This document shows, piece by piece, positions 1-6,559 of a stretch of DNA of 6,854 nt. The DNA comes from an uncultured bacterium. GTDB lineage: Bacteria > Bacteroidota > Bacteroidia > Chitinophagales > CAIOSU01. Numbering within the stretch: the stretch's first letter is position 1; each line of letters begins with the position of its first letter. Position numbers and translations under genes: made by a program. The notes below the pieces were generated by a model, which saw only the letters and a program-made list of their open reading frames with translations, made no database searches and was not told the DNA's origin. The DNA lies in contig CAIOSU010000285.1 of assembly GCA_903861055.1 (NCBI GenBank), forward strand, positions 1 to 6,854, given 5' to 3'.

Positions 1-36
1 GGCACACTCTTTCCCTACACGACGCTCTTCCGATCT
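1..36. other. Illumina read-1 adapter remnant at the contig end
   Basis: Positions 4-36 match all 33 bases of the TruSeq read-1 adapter from memory, beginning ACACTCTTTCCC and ending GCTCTTCCGATCT. The preceding GGC differs from the single-index universal adapter, which has T just before ACAC. It fits instead the last bases of an i5 index in a dual-index design. This is untrimmed library sequence assembled onto the contig, not genomic DNA; genomic sequence begins at 37. Confidence 0.98.
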
Positions 37-827
37 GTATGCTCTTGCACCGCTTGCCAAAAGGCCAAAATGGTGTGTGTAGGCGGCGTAAAACGGAACT
101 GGCCATTTTGCTCCAAACCCTCCCATTGGGCATATAGGTCGAGGCTAAGGCTGCGGGCATTACCTTTACAGGCGTTCAGTGCATCCTTTTGAATGATAGA
201 GAAGCTAAAGCCCGGCACACCTTCAATACATTTGTTGGATGAAGATACCAGAAAGTCGATTTGATTATCGGCTATATTGGTAGGCACTGCACCAAAGCTG
301 CTCATGGCATCTACTATATAGGTTTTGCCATGCTTTTTCACCACTTCGCCAATAGCTTTTATCGGGTTGAAAATACCACTGGTGGTTTCGCAATGCACCA
401 CTACAGCATGGGTGATGCTTGGGTTTTGTTCTAAAGTGCTATCAATGTCTTCCAAAGAAGGATACTCATCTTCGGCGTATTTCAATACCGTTTTGGTAAT
501 GCCGTGCACGTCTGCCATCTTGGCAATACGATCGCCGTATGCGCCATTGATAATTACCAGCAAATGGCCACCCACTTTCGGCAGTGCCGAAGAGATAACG
601 GACTCCACACCAAAAGTGCCCGAGCCTTGCATCAACACGGCTTCGTAGCCTTGTGCTTGACTCACCTCGCCCATTACTAACAAGGCATTGCGCACTTGTT
701 TCACGGTATTAATAAACTCAATATCTCGAGAGCCCAAGTCCCGAAGCATGGCTTGCTTTACTGTCATGCTAGTGGTTAGCGGGCCAGGGGTAAATAGTAA
801 TTTATCTTTGGTAAGGGTGGTTTCCAT
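37..827 (-). CDS. phnW: 2-aminoethylphosphonate--pyruvate transaminase PhnW, 3' truncated
   Basis: Class V (fold type I) PLP aminotransferase that moves the amino group of 2-aminoethylphosphonate to pyruvate, giving phosphonoacetaldehyde and L-alanine in the cytoplasm. It is recognised from the N-terminal FTPGPLTTSMTVKQAM block (residues 12-27), the GSGT phosphate-binding segment (68-71), HCETTSG (145-151), D173 in VDAMSSFG as the likely pyridine-nitrogen partner, and K199 in SSSNKCIEG as the likely Schiff-base lysine. The start is the ATG at 825-827; the leader is A/T-rich without a Shine-Dalgarno sequence. Only about 263 genuine residues are present of the roughly 365 usual for the family, because the contig ends. 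An open frame continues into the adapter to a stop at 15-17 and adds the false tail DRKSVV. phnX lies 61 bp upstream on the same strand, which strongly supports the AEP assignment over other class V aminotransferases. No convincing promoter is seen in the gap, so co-transcription with phnX is inferred. Confidence 0.93.
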
Positions 828-832
828 GCGGT

Positions 833-900
833 TTGGTTGATTGGTTATTAGTTGATTGGTTAATTAGTTATTGGTTAATTCGTTAAAACTAATCAACCAA
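833..900. repeat. 10-bp inverted repeat bracketing the phnX-phnW gap
   Basis: TTGGTTGATT at 833-842 is the exact reverse complement of AATCAACCAA at 891-900. The right arm includes the last base of the phnX stop codon and the final phnX codons. The arms enclose the tandem array, so the transcript could fold into a hairpin with a large A/U-rich loop. It has no GC-rich stem or U tract and is not a standard terminator. Confidence 0.65.
836..881. repeat. Three tandem 15-16 bp units in the phnX-phnW gap
   Basis: Units read GTTGATTGGTTATTA (836-850), GTTGATTGGTTAATTA (851-866) and GTTATTGGTTAATTC (867-881), differing by single indels or substitutions. A decayed fourth start, GTTAAAAC, follows at 882. 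The array fills nearly the whole gap and would be in the phnW mRNA leader if the two genes are co-transcribed. Function unknown. Confidence 0.85.
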
Positions 901-1587
901 TACACCTGCAACCAACGCAGGTACTTCATTGATGCTGTTCAATATATGCGTATGCGGGTGTGCTTCCAGTTCTGCACGGGTGCAAGCACCGCTCAACACA
1001 CCAATGTTGTAGGCAGTCTGGCTGTTGTAGCCTTCGTTCAAGTCGGCAGGGGTATCGCCTACTTTAGCTACTGCTTTAGGGTCGGTAATGCCAAATGCAG
1101 CCATGGCTTTTTGTATCATATATGCGGCTGGGCGGCCTTGTGGCACCTCGTCGCTGGCTACGCTAATGTCAATCAAGCCATCACGTTCCCAACCTAGTCG
1201 CTCAATAATAGTATCGATAATATCACGACTAAAACCACTGTCAATAGCCACTTTAATGCCCGCAGCCTTCAGCGCACGGAACACATCACTGGCACCTTCA
1301 ATTTCCTTTACACGGGGGTCGTTTTTGTAGAAATTGATAGTTTCGCTCAAAAACACATCGTGTAGCTGGTTTACATACTCCTCGGTAATGGTGCTATGGT
1401 CGGTCAATTTGCTTTCCAAAACCAAACGGATGGCCAGTGGCTTCTGCAAACCCATTACGGCATTAATATCGTCACGGGAAATAGGCAAGCCAGTGCTTTT
1501 TAGGGCAGCTTGAAAGCAAATATTTACGTCATCATTGTCATGTACGGTGGTTCCGGCCATGTCGAACATTACCATTTGTATTTTCAT
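889..1587 (-). CDS. phnX: Phosphonoacetaldehyde hydrolase (phosphonatase) or close phosphonatase-like HAD enzyme
   Basis: HAD-superfamily hydrolase of 232 residues, likely cleaving the C-P bond of phosphonoacetaldehyde to acetaldehyde and phosphate. Motif I is the phosphonatase-type FDMAGTT (D9 nucleophile, AGT in place of the usual DxD). The cap segment VMGLQKPLAIR places K49 where phosphonatases carry the Schiff-base lysine. Motif II is DSGFSRD (S117), the usual HAD lysine is an arginine in EVPQGRP (R152), and KVGDTPAD supplies acidic D178 and D182. True PhnX usually has DWAGTT and runs about 265-275 residues, so this shorter DMAGTT form resembles the phosphonatase-like sister clade; adjacency to phnW still argues for the PhnX role. 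The frame is open back to an ATG at 1671, but the ATG at 1585-1587 is chosen because HAD motif I follows at the expected distance and a promoter element lies between the two. It is first in a unit with phnW. Confidence 0.85.
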   Translation of the reverse strand: MKIQMVMFDMAGTTVHDNDDVNICFQAALKSTGLPISRDDINAVMGLQKPLAIRLVLESKLTDHSTITEEYVNQLHDVFLSETINFYKNDPRVKEIEGASDVFRALKAAGIKVAIDSGFSRDIIDTIIERLGWERDGLIDISVASDEVPQGRPAAYMIQKAMAAFGITDPKAVAKVGDTPADLNEGYNSQTAYNIGVLSGACTRAELEAHPHTHILNSINEVPALVAGVLVD

Positions 1588-1614
1588 TGTAGGGAGGATT
1601 TGTTGATTGCGCTG

Positions 1615-1622
1615 CAAAGATA
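1615..1622 (-). promoter_or_regulatory. Bacteroidota-type -7 promoter element for phnX-phnW
   Basis: On the minus strand the sequence reads TATCTTTG, an exact match to the Bacteroidota -7 consensus TAnnTTTG. It lies 27 bp upstream of the chosen phnX start, so transcription should begin about 20 bases before that ATG. No clean TTTG -33 element is seen at the usual distance. Its position makes the more upstream ATG at 1671 untranslatable from this promoter. Confidence 0.55.
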
Positions 1623-1762
1623 AGTAGTCCATAGTCGATACATCATAGTATATGAAAAAAATAATGAACACTTAACAGTAGTTACGCACAATTTATAGTT
1701 GTTTGGTATTGGTCATTTCCTATTTCTCATTTTGGCTAAAATCTTATTTCCATTTTTTAAAA

Positions 1763-1797
1763 GTCTTGCGTCTTGCGTCTTGAATCTTGTGTCTAAA
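1763..1797. repeat. 7-bp tandem repeat (GTCTTGC family) just upstream of the dnaX promoter
   Basis: Successive heptamers read GTCTTGC (1763-1769), GTCTTGC (1770-1776), GTCTTGA (1777-1783), ATCTTGT (1784-1790) and GTCTAAA (1791-1797). Two are identical and the rest decay towards the promoter. Each intact unit contains TTG, the core of the Bacteroidota -33 element; the TTG at 1780-1782 lies 21 bp before the -7 element, so the array may supply the -33 box. Confidence 0.8.
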
Positions 1798-1803
1798 ATT
1801 GAT

Positions 1804-1811
1804 TAATTTTG
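1804..1811 (+). promoter_or_regulatory. Bacteroidota-type -7 promoter element for dnaX
   Basis: TAATTTTG matches TAnnTTTG exactly and is followed by GCGCCTA and then the dnaX ATG at 1818. A possible -33 TTG is at 1780-1782. Transcription would be expected to start within a few bases of the ATG, giving a leaderless or almost leaderless message. Confidence 0.65.
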
Positions 1812-1817
1812 CGCCTA

Positions 1818-3611
1818 ATGGAGCAATATGTTGTATCGGCGCGGAAATACCGCCCGAGGAAGTTTGAAGAAGTAGTAGGGCAGGAGGGTGTAACCAACAC
1901 GCTCAAAAATGCCATACGCAGTGGGCACTTGGCTCATGCGCTGCTATTTTGTGGTCCGCGCGGAGTGGGCAAAACTACCTGCGCCCGTATCCTTGCCCAA
2001 ATGATAAACTCTACCCAAGAGGTAGATAATTTCGACCCGAAGAGCGAAAAAGCCCTTGATGAGAGCTTCAACGTATATGAGCTGGATGCTGCGTCAAACA
2101 ACTCCGTTGAAGATATAAGATCGTTGGTAGACCAAGTGCGTGTTCCACCGCAAGGTGCCAAATACAAAGTGTATATCATTGATGAGGTGCACATGCTTTC
2201 TAATCAAGCTTTCAACGCGTTCCTAAAAACATTGGAAGAGCCCCCAGGGTATGCCATCTTTATTTTGGCTACCACTGAGAAGCATAAGATTATCCCGACC
2301 ATTCTTTCTCGTTGCCAGATATACGATTTCAACCGCATTACCATTGACGATACGGTGAAGCACCTGGAGGGTATTTGTCAAACGGAAAATATTACTGCCG
2401 ACCCTAATGCCCTGCATATTATTGCCCAGAAGGCCGATGGCGCTCTTCGCGATGCGCTTTCGCTGTTTGATAGGTTGGTGGATTATAGCACTCGCCATCT
2501 CACGTATGATAGTGTGTTGGTAAATTTGAACATACTCGATTACGATTACTATTTCCGCATAACCGACCAATTGCTTACACAAGACCTAACAGGCTTAATG
2601 TTGAGTTTTGATGAGATTATAAGGAAAGGTTTTGAAGGAGATATGTTCATCGGCGGATTGGCCGACCATTTCCGGAACCTTATGGTAGCCCGCGACCCTG
2701 AAACGATTAAAGTGCTTGAGGTAAGCGGTATTTTGAAAGACCGCTACCACCAGCAAGGCATTTTGATACCGATGGGCTTTTTGCTTAATGCCCTGAATTT
2801 GGCCGCACAATGCGAGGTGAGTTTTAAAACCAGCCGAAACAAGCGCCTGCATGTAGAGCTGGCGATAATGAAGATGTGCTACTTGCCAACCGCAATGCAA
2901 CTTGCCGTAAACGGCGAGGCCACAAAAAAAAACTCTAGTACTGAGCAGGTAGCGCCGCAACCCGCTGCGCAAAAGCCTGTTAGTCAGCCACAAACGGACA
3001 CCTCCCCAAATCTTGTTGCAAGGCCAGTTGCCCCAACACCATCAGTGGTGCCAACGGCTCAAAATACTACTGATATACCAAAACCAGCCGCAACCCAAAC
3101 TCCTGTTAAATCAATGCCAACAACCGGAGGCATGGGTATGGTAGGTGGCATCACCGGTTTTAGTTTATCATCAGCCAAACAAAACAAACCCGAAGCCACT
3201 AAGAAGGAAGAAGAGGATGAGAACATTCCGTTAGATGTAATTGATGAAACCAAACTTGCGGCGGCTTGGGCTGCTTTTAAAGCAAAACTCGGCAGCGACA
3301 ATAAGTTAAGCATGCAAAGCTTGTTGGAGCGCAGCGCTTATCGTTTGCAAGATGGTAAGGTTAAATTGGTGTTGGGCAATACCGTAGAGCGCGACTTGTT
3401 TGAAGGTGAGCGCATGGCTTTTCGCGATTTTATTATGGCCCATATGACCGTGCAGCGGTTAGTGGTTGAAGTAGAGGTAGACAGAAGCCTTGCCGAAGCA
3501 AATGCCCCTCGTAAGGCTTTCAGCAGCAAAGAAAAACTAGCCCTCATGGCGGAAAAGAATCCCGCTATTTTGAAATTAAAAGATAACTTAGACTTGAAAT
3601 TCGACTTATAA
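1818..3611 (+). CDS. dnaX: DNA polymerase III subunit tau/gamma DnaX
   Basis: Clamp-loader ATPase of 597 residues that loads the sliding clamp and, as tau, bridges polymerase and helicase at the replication fork. The N-terminal block SARKYRPRKFEEVVGQ leads into Walker A GPRGVGKT (46-53), Walker B YIIDEVHML (119-127), sensor-1 LATTE (150-154) and the SRC arginine finger R165. The clamp-loader core ends near residue 357 (LHVELAIMKMCYL). A Pro/Gln/Ala/Thr-rich linker covers about 369-475, and a C-terminal domain covers about 476-597. The zinc-binding four-cysteine segment normally between Walker A and the ELDAASN motif is absent: residues 64-85 contain no cysteine. The ATG at 1818 is preferred over the in-frame TTG at 1809, which lies inside the -7 element. 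A nine-A run at codons 369-372 could yield a short gamma-like form. The M16 peptidase gene starts 11 bp after the stop. Confidence 0.97.
   Translation: MEQYVVSARKYRPRKFEEVVGQEGVTNTLKNAIRSGHLAHALLFCGPRGVGKTTCARILAQMINSTQEVDNFDPKSEKALDESFNVYELDAASNNSVEDIRSLVDQVRVPPQGAKYKVYIIDEVHMLSNQAFNAFLKTLEEPPGYAIFILATTEKHKIIPTILSRCQIYDFNRITIDDTVKHLEGICQTENITADPNALHIIAQKADGALRDALSLFDRLVDYSTRHLTYDSVLVNLNILDYDYYFRITDQLLTQDLTGLMLSFDEIIRKGFEGDMFIGGLADHFRNLMVARDPETIKVLEVSGILKDRYHQQGILIPMGFLLNALNLAAQCEVSFKTSRNKRLHVELAIMKMCYLPTAMQLAVNGEATKKNSSTEQVAPQPAAQKPVSQPQTDTSPNLVARPVAPTPSVVPTAQNTTDIPKPAATQTPVKSMPTTGGMGMVGGITGFSLSSAKQNKPEATKKEEEDENIPLDVIDETKLAAAWAAFKAKLGSDNKLSMQSLLERSAYRLQDGKVKLVLGNTVERDLFEGERMAFRDFIMAHMTVQRLVVEVEVDRSLAEANAPRKAFSSKEKLALMAEKNPAILKLKDNLDLKFDL
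2924..2938 (+). promoter_or_regulatory. Candidate slippage/frameshift site in dnaX
   Basis: Nine consecutive A bases (2924-2932) are read as ACA AAA AAA AAC, including the slippery heptamer A AAA AAC. Gaining one A in the transcript, or a -1 ribosomal shift, meets TAG at 2936-2938 and gives a 373-residue product. The opposite shift stops at TAG 2950-2952 (377 residues). A weak stem is possible at 2949-2954 with 2963-2968 (6 bp with one G-U pair, 8-base loop), and GAGG at 2916-2919 resembles a Shine-Dalgarno stimulator. The position at the core/linker junction matches where gamma ends in bacteria known to make it. Operation here is inferred, not shown. Confidence 0.5.
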
Positions 3612-3622
3612 TACTACCCAAT

Positions 3623-6556
3623 ATGAAATCCAATGCTCTCCGTTTATTGTTGTTATTGTTGTTACCTGCTTTGTTTGCCGTTGGTTGTGGCGACAAGGAA
3701 ACAACCGCTGTTGAATCGAAATACAAATATGAGTCGGTACCCAACGACCCATTGGATGCCCGCATTTATACTTTAGACAATGGTTTGAAAGTATACCTTA
3801 CCGTAAATGCCAAAGAACCTAGGGTGCAAACCTATATAGCCGTTCGCGCCGGTTCAAAATCAGACCCGAAAGAAACTACAGGTTTGGCCCACTACTTAGA
3901 GCATATGGTGTTTAAGGGTACGCACAAAATGGGAACCATCGATTGGGAAGCAGAAAAAGTGGTACTAGACCAAATAAGTGCTTTGTATGAGCAGCACCGT
4001 CAAACTGCCGACCCAGAGCAGAAAAAAGCCCTTTATCACCAAATAGATAGCCTATCGCATGAGGCCTCTAAGTTTGCCGTGCCCAATGAATACGATAAAA
4101 TGATATCATCGTTGGGAGCTATCGGCACCAATGCTTACACTTGGGTAGAGCAAACAGTTTATGTAAACGATATACCCAGCAATGAGTTGGAGAAATGGAT
4201 GATGGTGGAGTCGGAGCGTTTCCAAACTTTGGTATTGCGCCTATTCCATACCGAGTTAGAGACGGTGTACGAAGAATTTAACCGAGGCGAGGATAGCGAT
4301 ACCCGCAAATCGTGGCAAGAAATGTACAAAGGCTTGTTCCCGAACCACCCTTATGGCACACAAACCACCATTGGCGAAGGGGAGCACCTGAAGAATCCGA
4401 GCATGGTGAACATACACAACTACTTTGATAAATACTATGTGCCCAACAATATGGCTATTTGCCTTTCTGGCGATTTAGACCCCGACAAAACCATTGCCAT
4501 GATAGACCAATACTTTGGCAAATGGCAAAAGAAAGATGTTGAGCCTTTCTCGTTTACCAAAGAGGAGCCGTTGGCCAAATCTACAGAAGTAACAGTAACC
4601 GGCGTGCAGCCTGAGCATGTGCGCGTGGGTTACCGCTTGGATGGTGCCGGCACTAAAGATGCCATCATGGGCAAACTGTTGGGCGAAGTGTTGAGCAATG
4701 GGCAGGCAGGCTTAATTGACTTGAACCTTAACCAAAAGCAAACTGTATTGGATGCTTCAGCAGGAATTGTGGAAATGGTAGATTACAGCGCATTTACCTT
4801 GTATGGTCAGCCCCGCGAAGGCCAGAGCTTGCAGCAAGTAAAAGATTCATTGGTAGCGCAAATTGAATTGGTAAAACAAGGGCAGTTTGATGATTGGTTG
4901 ATTGATGCCTGCATCAAAAATTTGAAGCTTAACCGAATGCGCGAATTGGAAAGCAATGGCAGCCGCGCCGATTACTTTGTAGATGCCTTTATTCGCGGAG
5001 CCAATTGGGGCGACTATATTTTTGAGTTGGACGAAATGTCGAAAATCAAAAAGCAGGATTTGGTAGATTGGACCAAAGCCAAGTTTGCTGATAACTATGT
5101 AGCGGTGTATAAAAACTTTGGCGAAGACCCTAACCGACACAAGGTTGAGAAGCCGGTAATTACCCCAGTGGTAATGAACCGCGACACAGCCTCGGCGTTT
5201 TATAACCACTTTGACACCATAGCTTCAGACAGGTTAGCAGCCCAGTTTTTAGAATACGATAAGCTGATAACTGAAACAACGCTTGGCAATGGTATACCGG
5301 TGAGCTACATAGCCAACGATGTGAATGGCCTTTTTAGCTTGTACTATATTTTTGATATGGGTACTGATAACGACCAGAAATTGGGTTTAGCTATTGAGTA
5401 TTTGCCTTACTTAGGCACCGATAAGTTTACTGCACAAGACCTACAGAAGGAGTTTTTTAAACTTGGTTTGAGTTTTGATGTATTTACGAGCCGAGATAGG
5501 GTGTATGTCACCTTGAGTGGCTTGGATGAATCGTTTACCGAAGGCGTTAAACTGTTTGAGCACATTTTGTCATCGGTGCAGCCCGATGATAAGGCCCTTG
5601 CCGACCAAATTGATGGTGAATTGAAAAAACGCTCGGATAACAAAAAGAACAAAGGAGCAATATTGAACGGGGGCATGATAAATTATGCCAAGTATGGCTC
5701 TCTTTCGCCATTTACCCGCAATTTGAGTACAGCCGATTTGAAACAACTCAAAGGTATAGAGTTGACCGAAAAATTGAAAGGTCTAATCGGTTTCAAGCAC
5801 CGTATGTTCTATTACGGTACCCAAAAGCCAGCTACGGTAGTAGAGGTACTCAAGCAATATCATAAATCGCCTGCTACTTTGGCCGACTATCCAAAACCGG
5901 TTGTTTACCCTGAACTAGAGATAAACAAAAACCAGGTTTACTTTGTAAATTATGACATGAAGCAGGCAGAGCTTTATTTGATTACCAAAGGCCCCAAGTT
6001 TGACAAAACGCTGATGCCGTTTACCAATATCTTCAATGAATATTTCGGTTCAGGTTTGTCGTCAATCGTTTTTCAAGAAATACGCGAGGCTAAGGCTTTG
6101 GCTTACTCAGCTTATTCCTATGTAAGTGTGCCACGCTTGAACACCGAGTCGCATTACATTGCCGCATACATTGGTACACAAGCCGATAAGTTGGGCGATG
6201 CCACCGATGCCATGATGGTATTGATGAATGATATGCCGCAAGTAGATGCCCAGTTTAAAGGTGCTAAAGATGCCGCATTGAAAAAGATTGAGAGCAGCCG
6301 CACAACAGGCGCTAACATTTATTGGAGCCGTGAGGGTGCCCGCAACCGTGGGGTTGAATATGACCTGAACAAAGAAATTTATGATGCCATACGCAACATG
6401 GATGTAGCAGCACTGAAAAACTTTTTTGACGCCAACATCAAGGGTAAAAACTATACTTTCTTAGTTTTGGGGAACAAAAAGGACATCGACTTTAACGTGC
6501 TCAAGCAATTGGGTCCAGTTAAGGAGTTGAAATTGGAAGAGATTTTTGGATATTAA
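3623..6556 (+). CDS. M16 family zinc metallopeptidase, lipoprotein, four-domain (pitrilysin/insulysin-like)
   Basis: A 977-residue envelope peptidase. The N-terminus is a lipoprotein signal: K2 and R7, a leucine run L8-L14, then AVGC with C22 as the lipidation site. G-D-K-E follow, and such acidic residues can act as an outer-surface export signal in Bacteroidota. The catalytic inverted zinc motif HYLEH is at 90-94 in the context GLAHYLEHMVFKGT, and the distal glutamate is best placed at E218 in ELETVYEEF (E211 as the secondary acidic residue). The second half, from about 545, repeats the fold; its equivalent site reads GLAIEYLPYLGT (588-599) and is dead. R821 and Y828 in REAKALAY have the spacing of the substrate-binding Arg/Tyr pair of insulysin. 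About 47 extra residues, helical and charged, sit between HxxEH and the GTNAYT segment. The gene starts 11 bp after dnaX with no Shine-Dalgarno sequence or separate promoter seen, so shared transcription is likely. The substrate is unknown. Confidence 0.93.
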   Translation: MKSNALRLLLLLLLPALFAVGCGDKETTAVESKYKYESVPNDPLDARIYTLDNGLKVYLTVNAKEPRVQTYIAVRAGSKSDPKETTGLAHYLEHMVFKGTHKMGTIDWEAEKVVLDQISALYEQHRQTADPEQKKALYHQIDSLSHEASKFAVPNEYDKMISSLGAIGTNAYTWVEQTVYVNDIPSNELEKWMMVESERFQTLVLRLFHTELETVYEEFNRGEDSDTRKSWQEMYKGLFPNHPYGTQTTIGEGEHLKNPSMVNIHNYFDKYYVPNNMAICLSGDLDPDKTIAMIDQYFGKWQKKDVEPFSFTKEEPLAKSTEVTVTGVQPEHVRVGYRLDGAGTKDAIMGKLLGEVLSNGQAGLIDLNLNQKQTVLDASAGIVEMVDYSAFTLYGQPREGQSLQQVKDSLVAQIELVKQGQFDDWLIDACIKNLKLNRMRELESNGSRADYFVDAFIRGANWGDYIFELDEMSKIKKQDLVDWTKAKFADNYVAVYKNFGEDPNRHKVEKPVITPVVMNRDTASAFYNHFDTIASDRLAAQFLEYDKLITETTLGNGIPVSYIANDVNGLFSLYYIFDMGTDNDQKLGLAIEYLPYLGTDKFTAQDLQKEFFKLGLSFDVFTSRDRVYVTLSGLDESFTEGVKLFEHILSSVQPDDKALADQIDGELKKRSDNKKNKGAILNGGMINYAKYGSLSPFTRNLSTADLKQLKGIELTEKLKGLIGFKHRMFYYGTQKPATVVEVLKQYHKSPATLADYPKPVVYPELEINKNQVYFVNYDMKQAELYLITKGPKFDKTLMPFTNIFNEYFGSGLSSIVFQEIREAKALAYSAYSYVSVPRLNTESHYIAAYIGTQADKLGDATDAMMVLMNDMPQVDAQFKGAKDAALKKIESSRTTGANIYWSREGARNRGVEYDLNKEIYDAIRNMDVAALKNFFDANIKGKNYTFLVLGNKKDIDFNVLKQLGPVKELKLEEIFGY

Positions 6557-6559
6557 TTC

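Larger units (their letters stand above)
1588..1817. other. Divergent intergenic region between phnX and dnaX
   Basis: This 230-bp A/T-rich region separates the minus-strand phn unit from plus-strand dnaX. It carries a -7-type element near each end and a 7-bp tandem repeat on the dnaX side. The middle, about 1680-1760, holds no gene, tRNA, hairpin or clear operator that I can recognise. Confidence 0.7.

Noticed and set aside
325..648. Open reading frame on the plus strand opposite phnW
   Set aside because: It lies wholly antisense to a well-recognised enzyme and has no recognisable domain or start signal. The same applies to the other antisense frames over phnX, dnaX and the M16 gene.
836..881. 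Short CRISPR array
   Set aside because: The units abut without spacers and are only 15-16 bp; there are no cas genes nearby.
1588..1671. Upstream ATG at 1671 as the phnX start, adding 28 residues
   Set aside because: The added segment is unlike the family, which begins a few residues before the FDxAGTT motif, and it spans the -7 element at 1615-1622.
1809..1817. In-frame TTG at 1809 as the dnaX start, adding three residues
   Set aside because: The TTG is part of the TAATTTTG promoter element, so it would not be transcribed, and the ATG at 1818 gives the expected MEQYVVSARKYRP N-terminus.
2924..2932. The A9 run as a phase-variation switch or sequencing error
   Set aside because: dnaX is essential, so on/off switching is implausible, and the frame is open with conserved protein on both sides. 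Slippage to a shorter product is the better reading.
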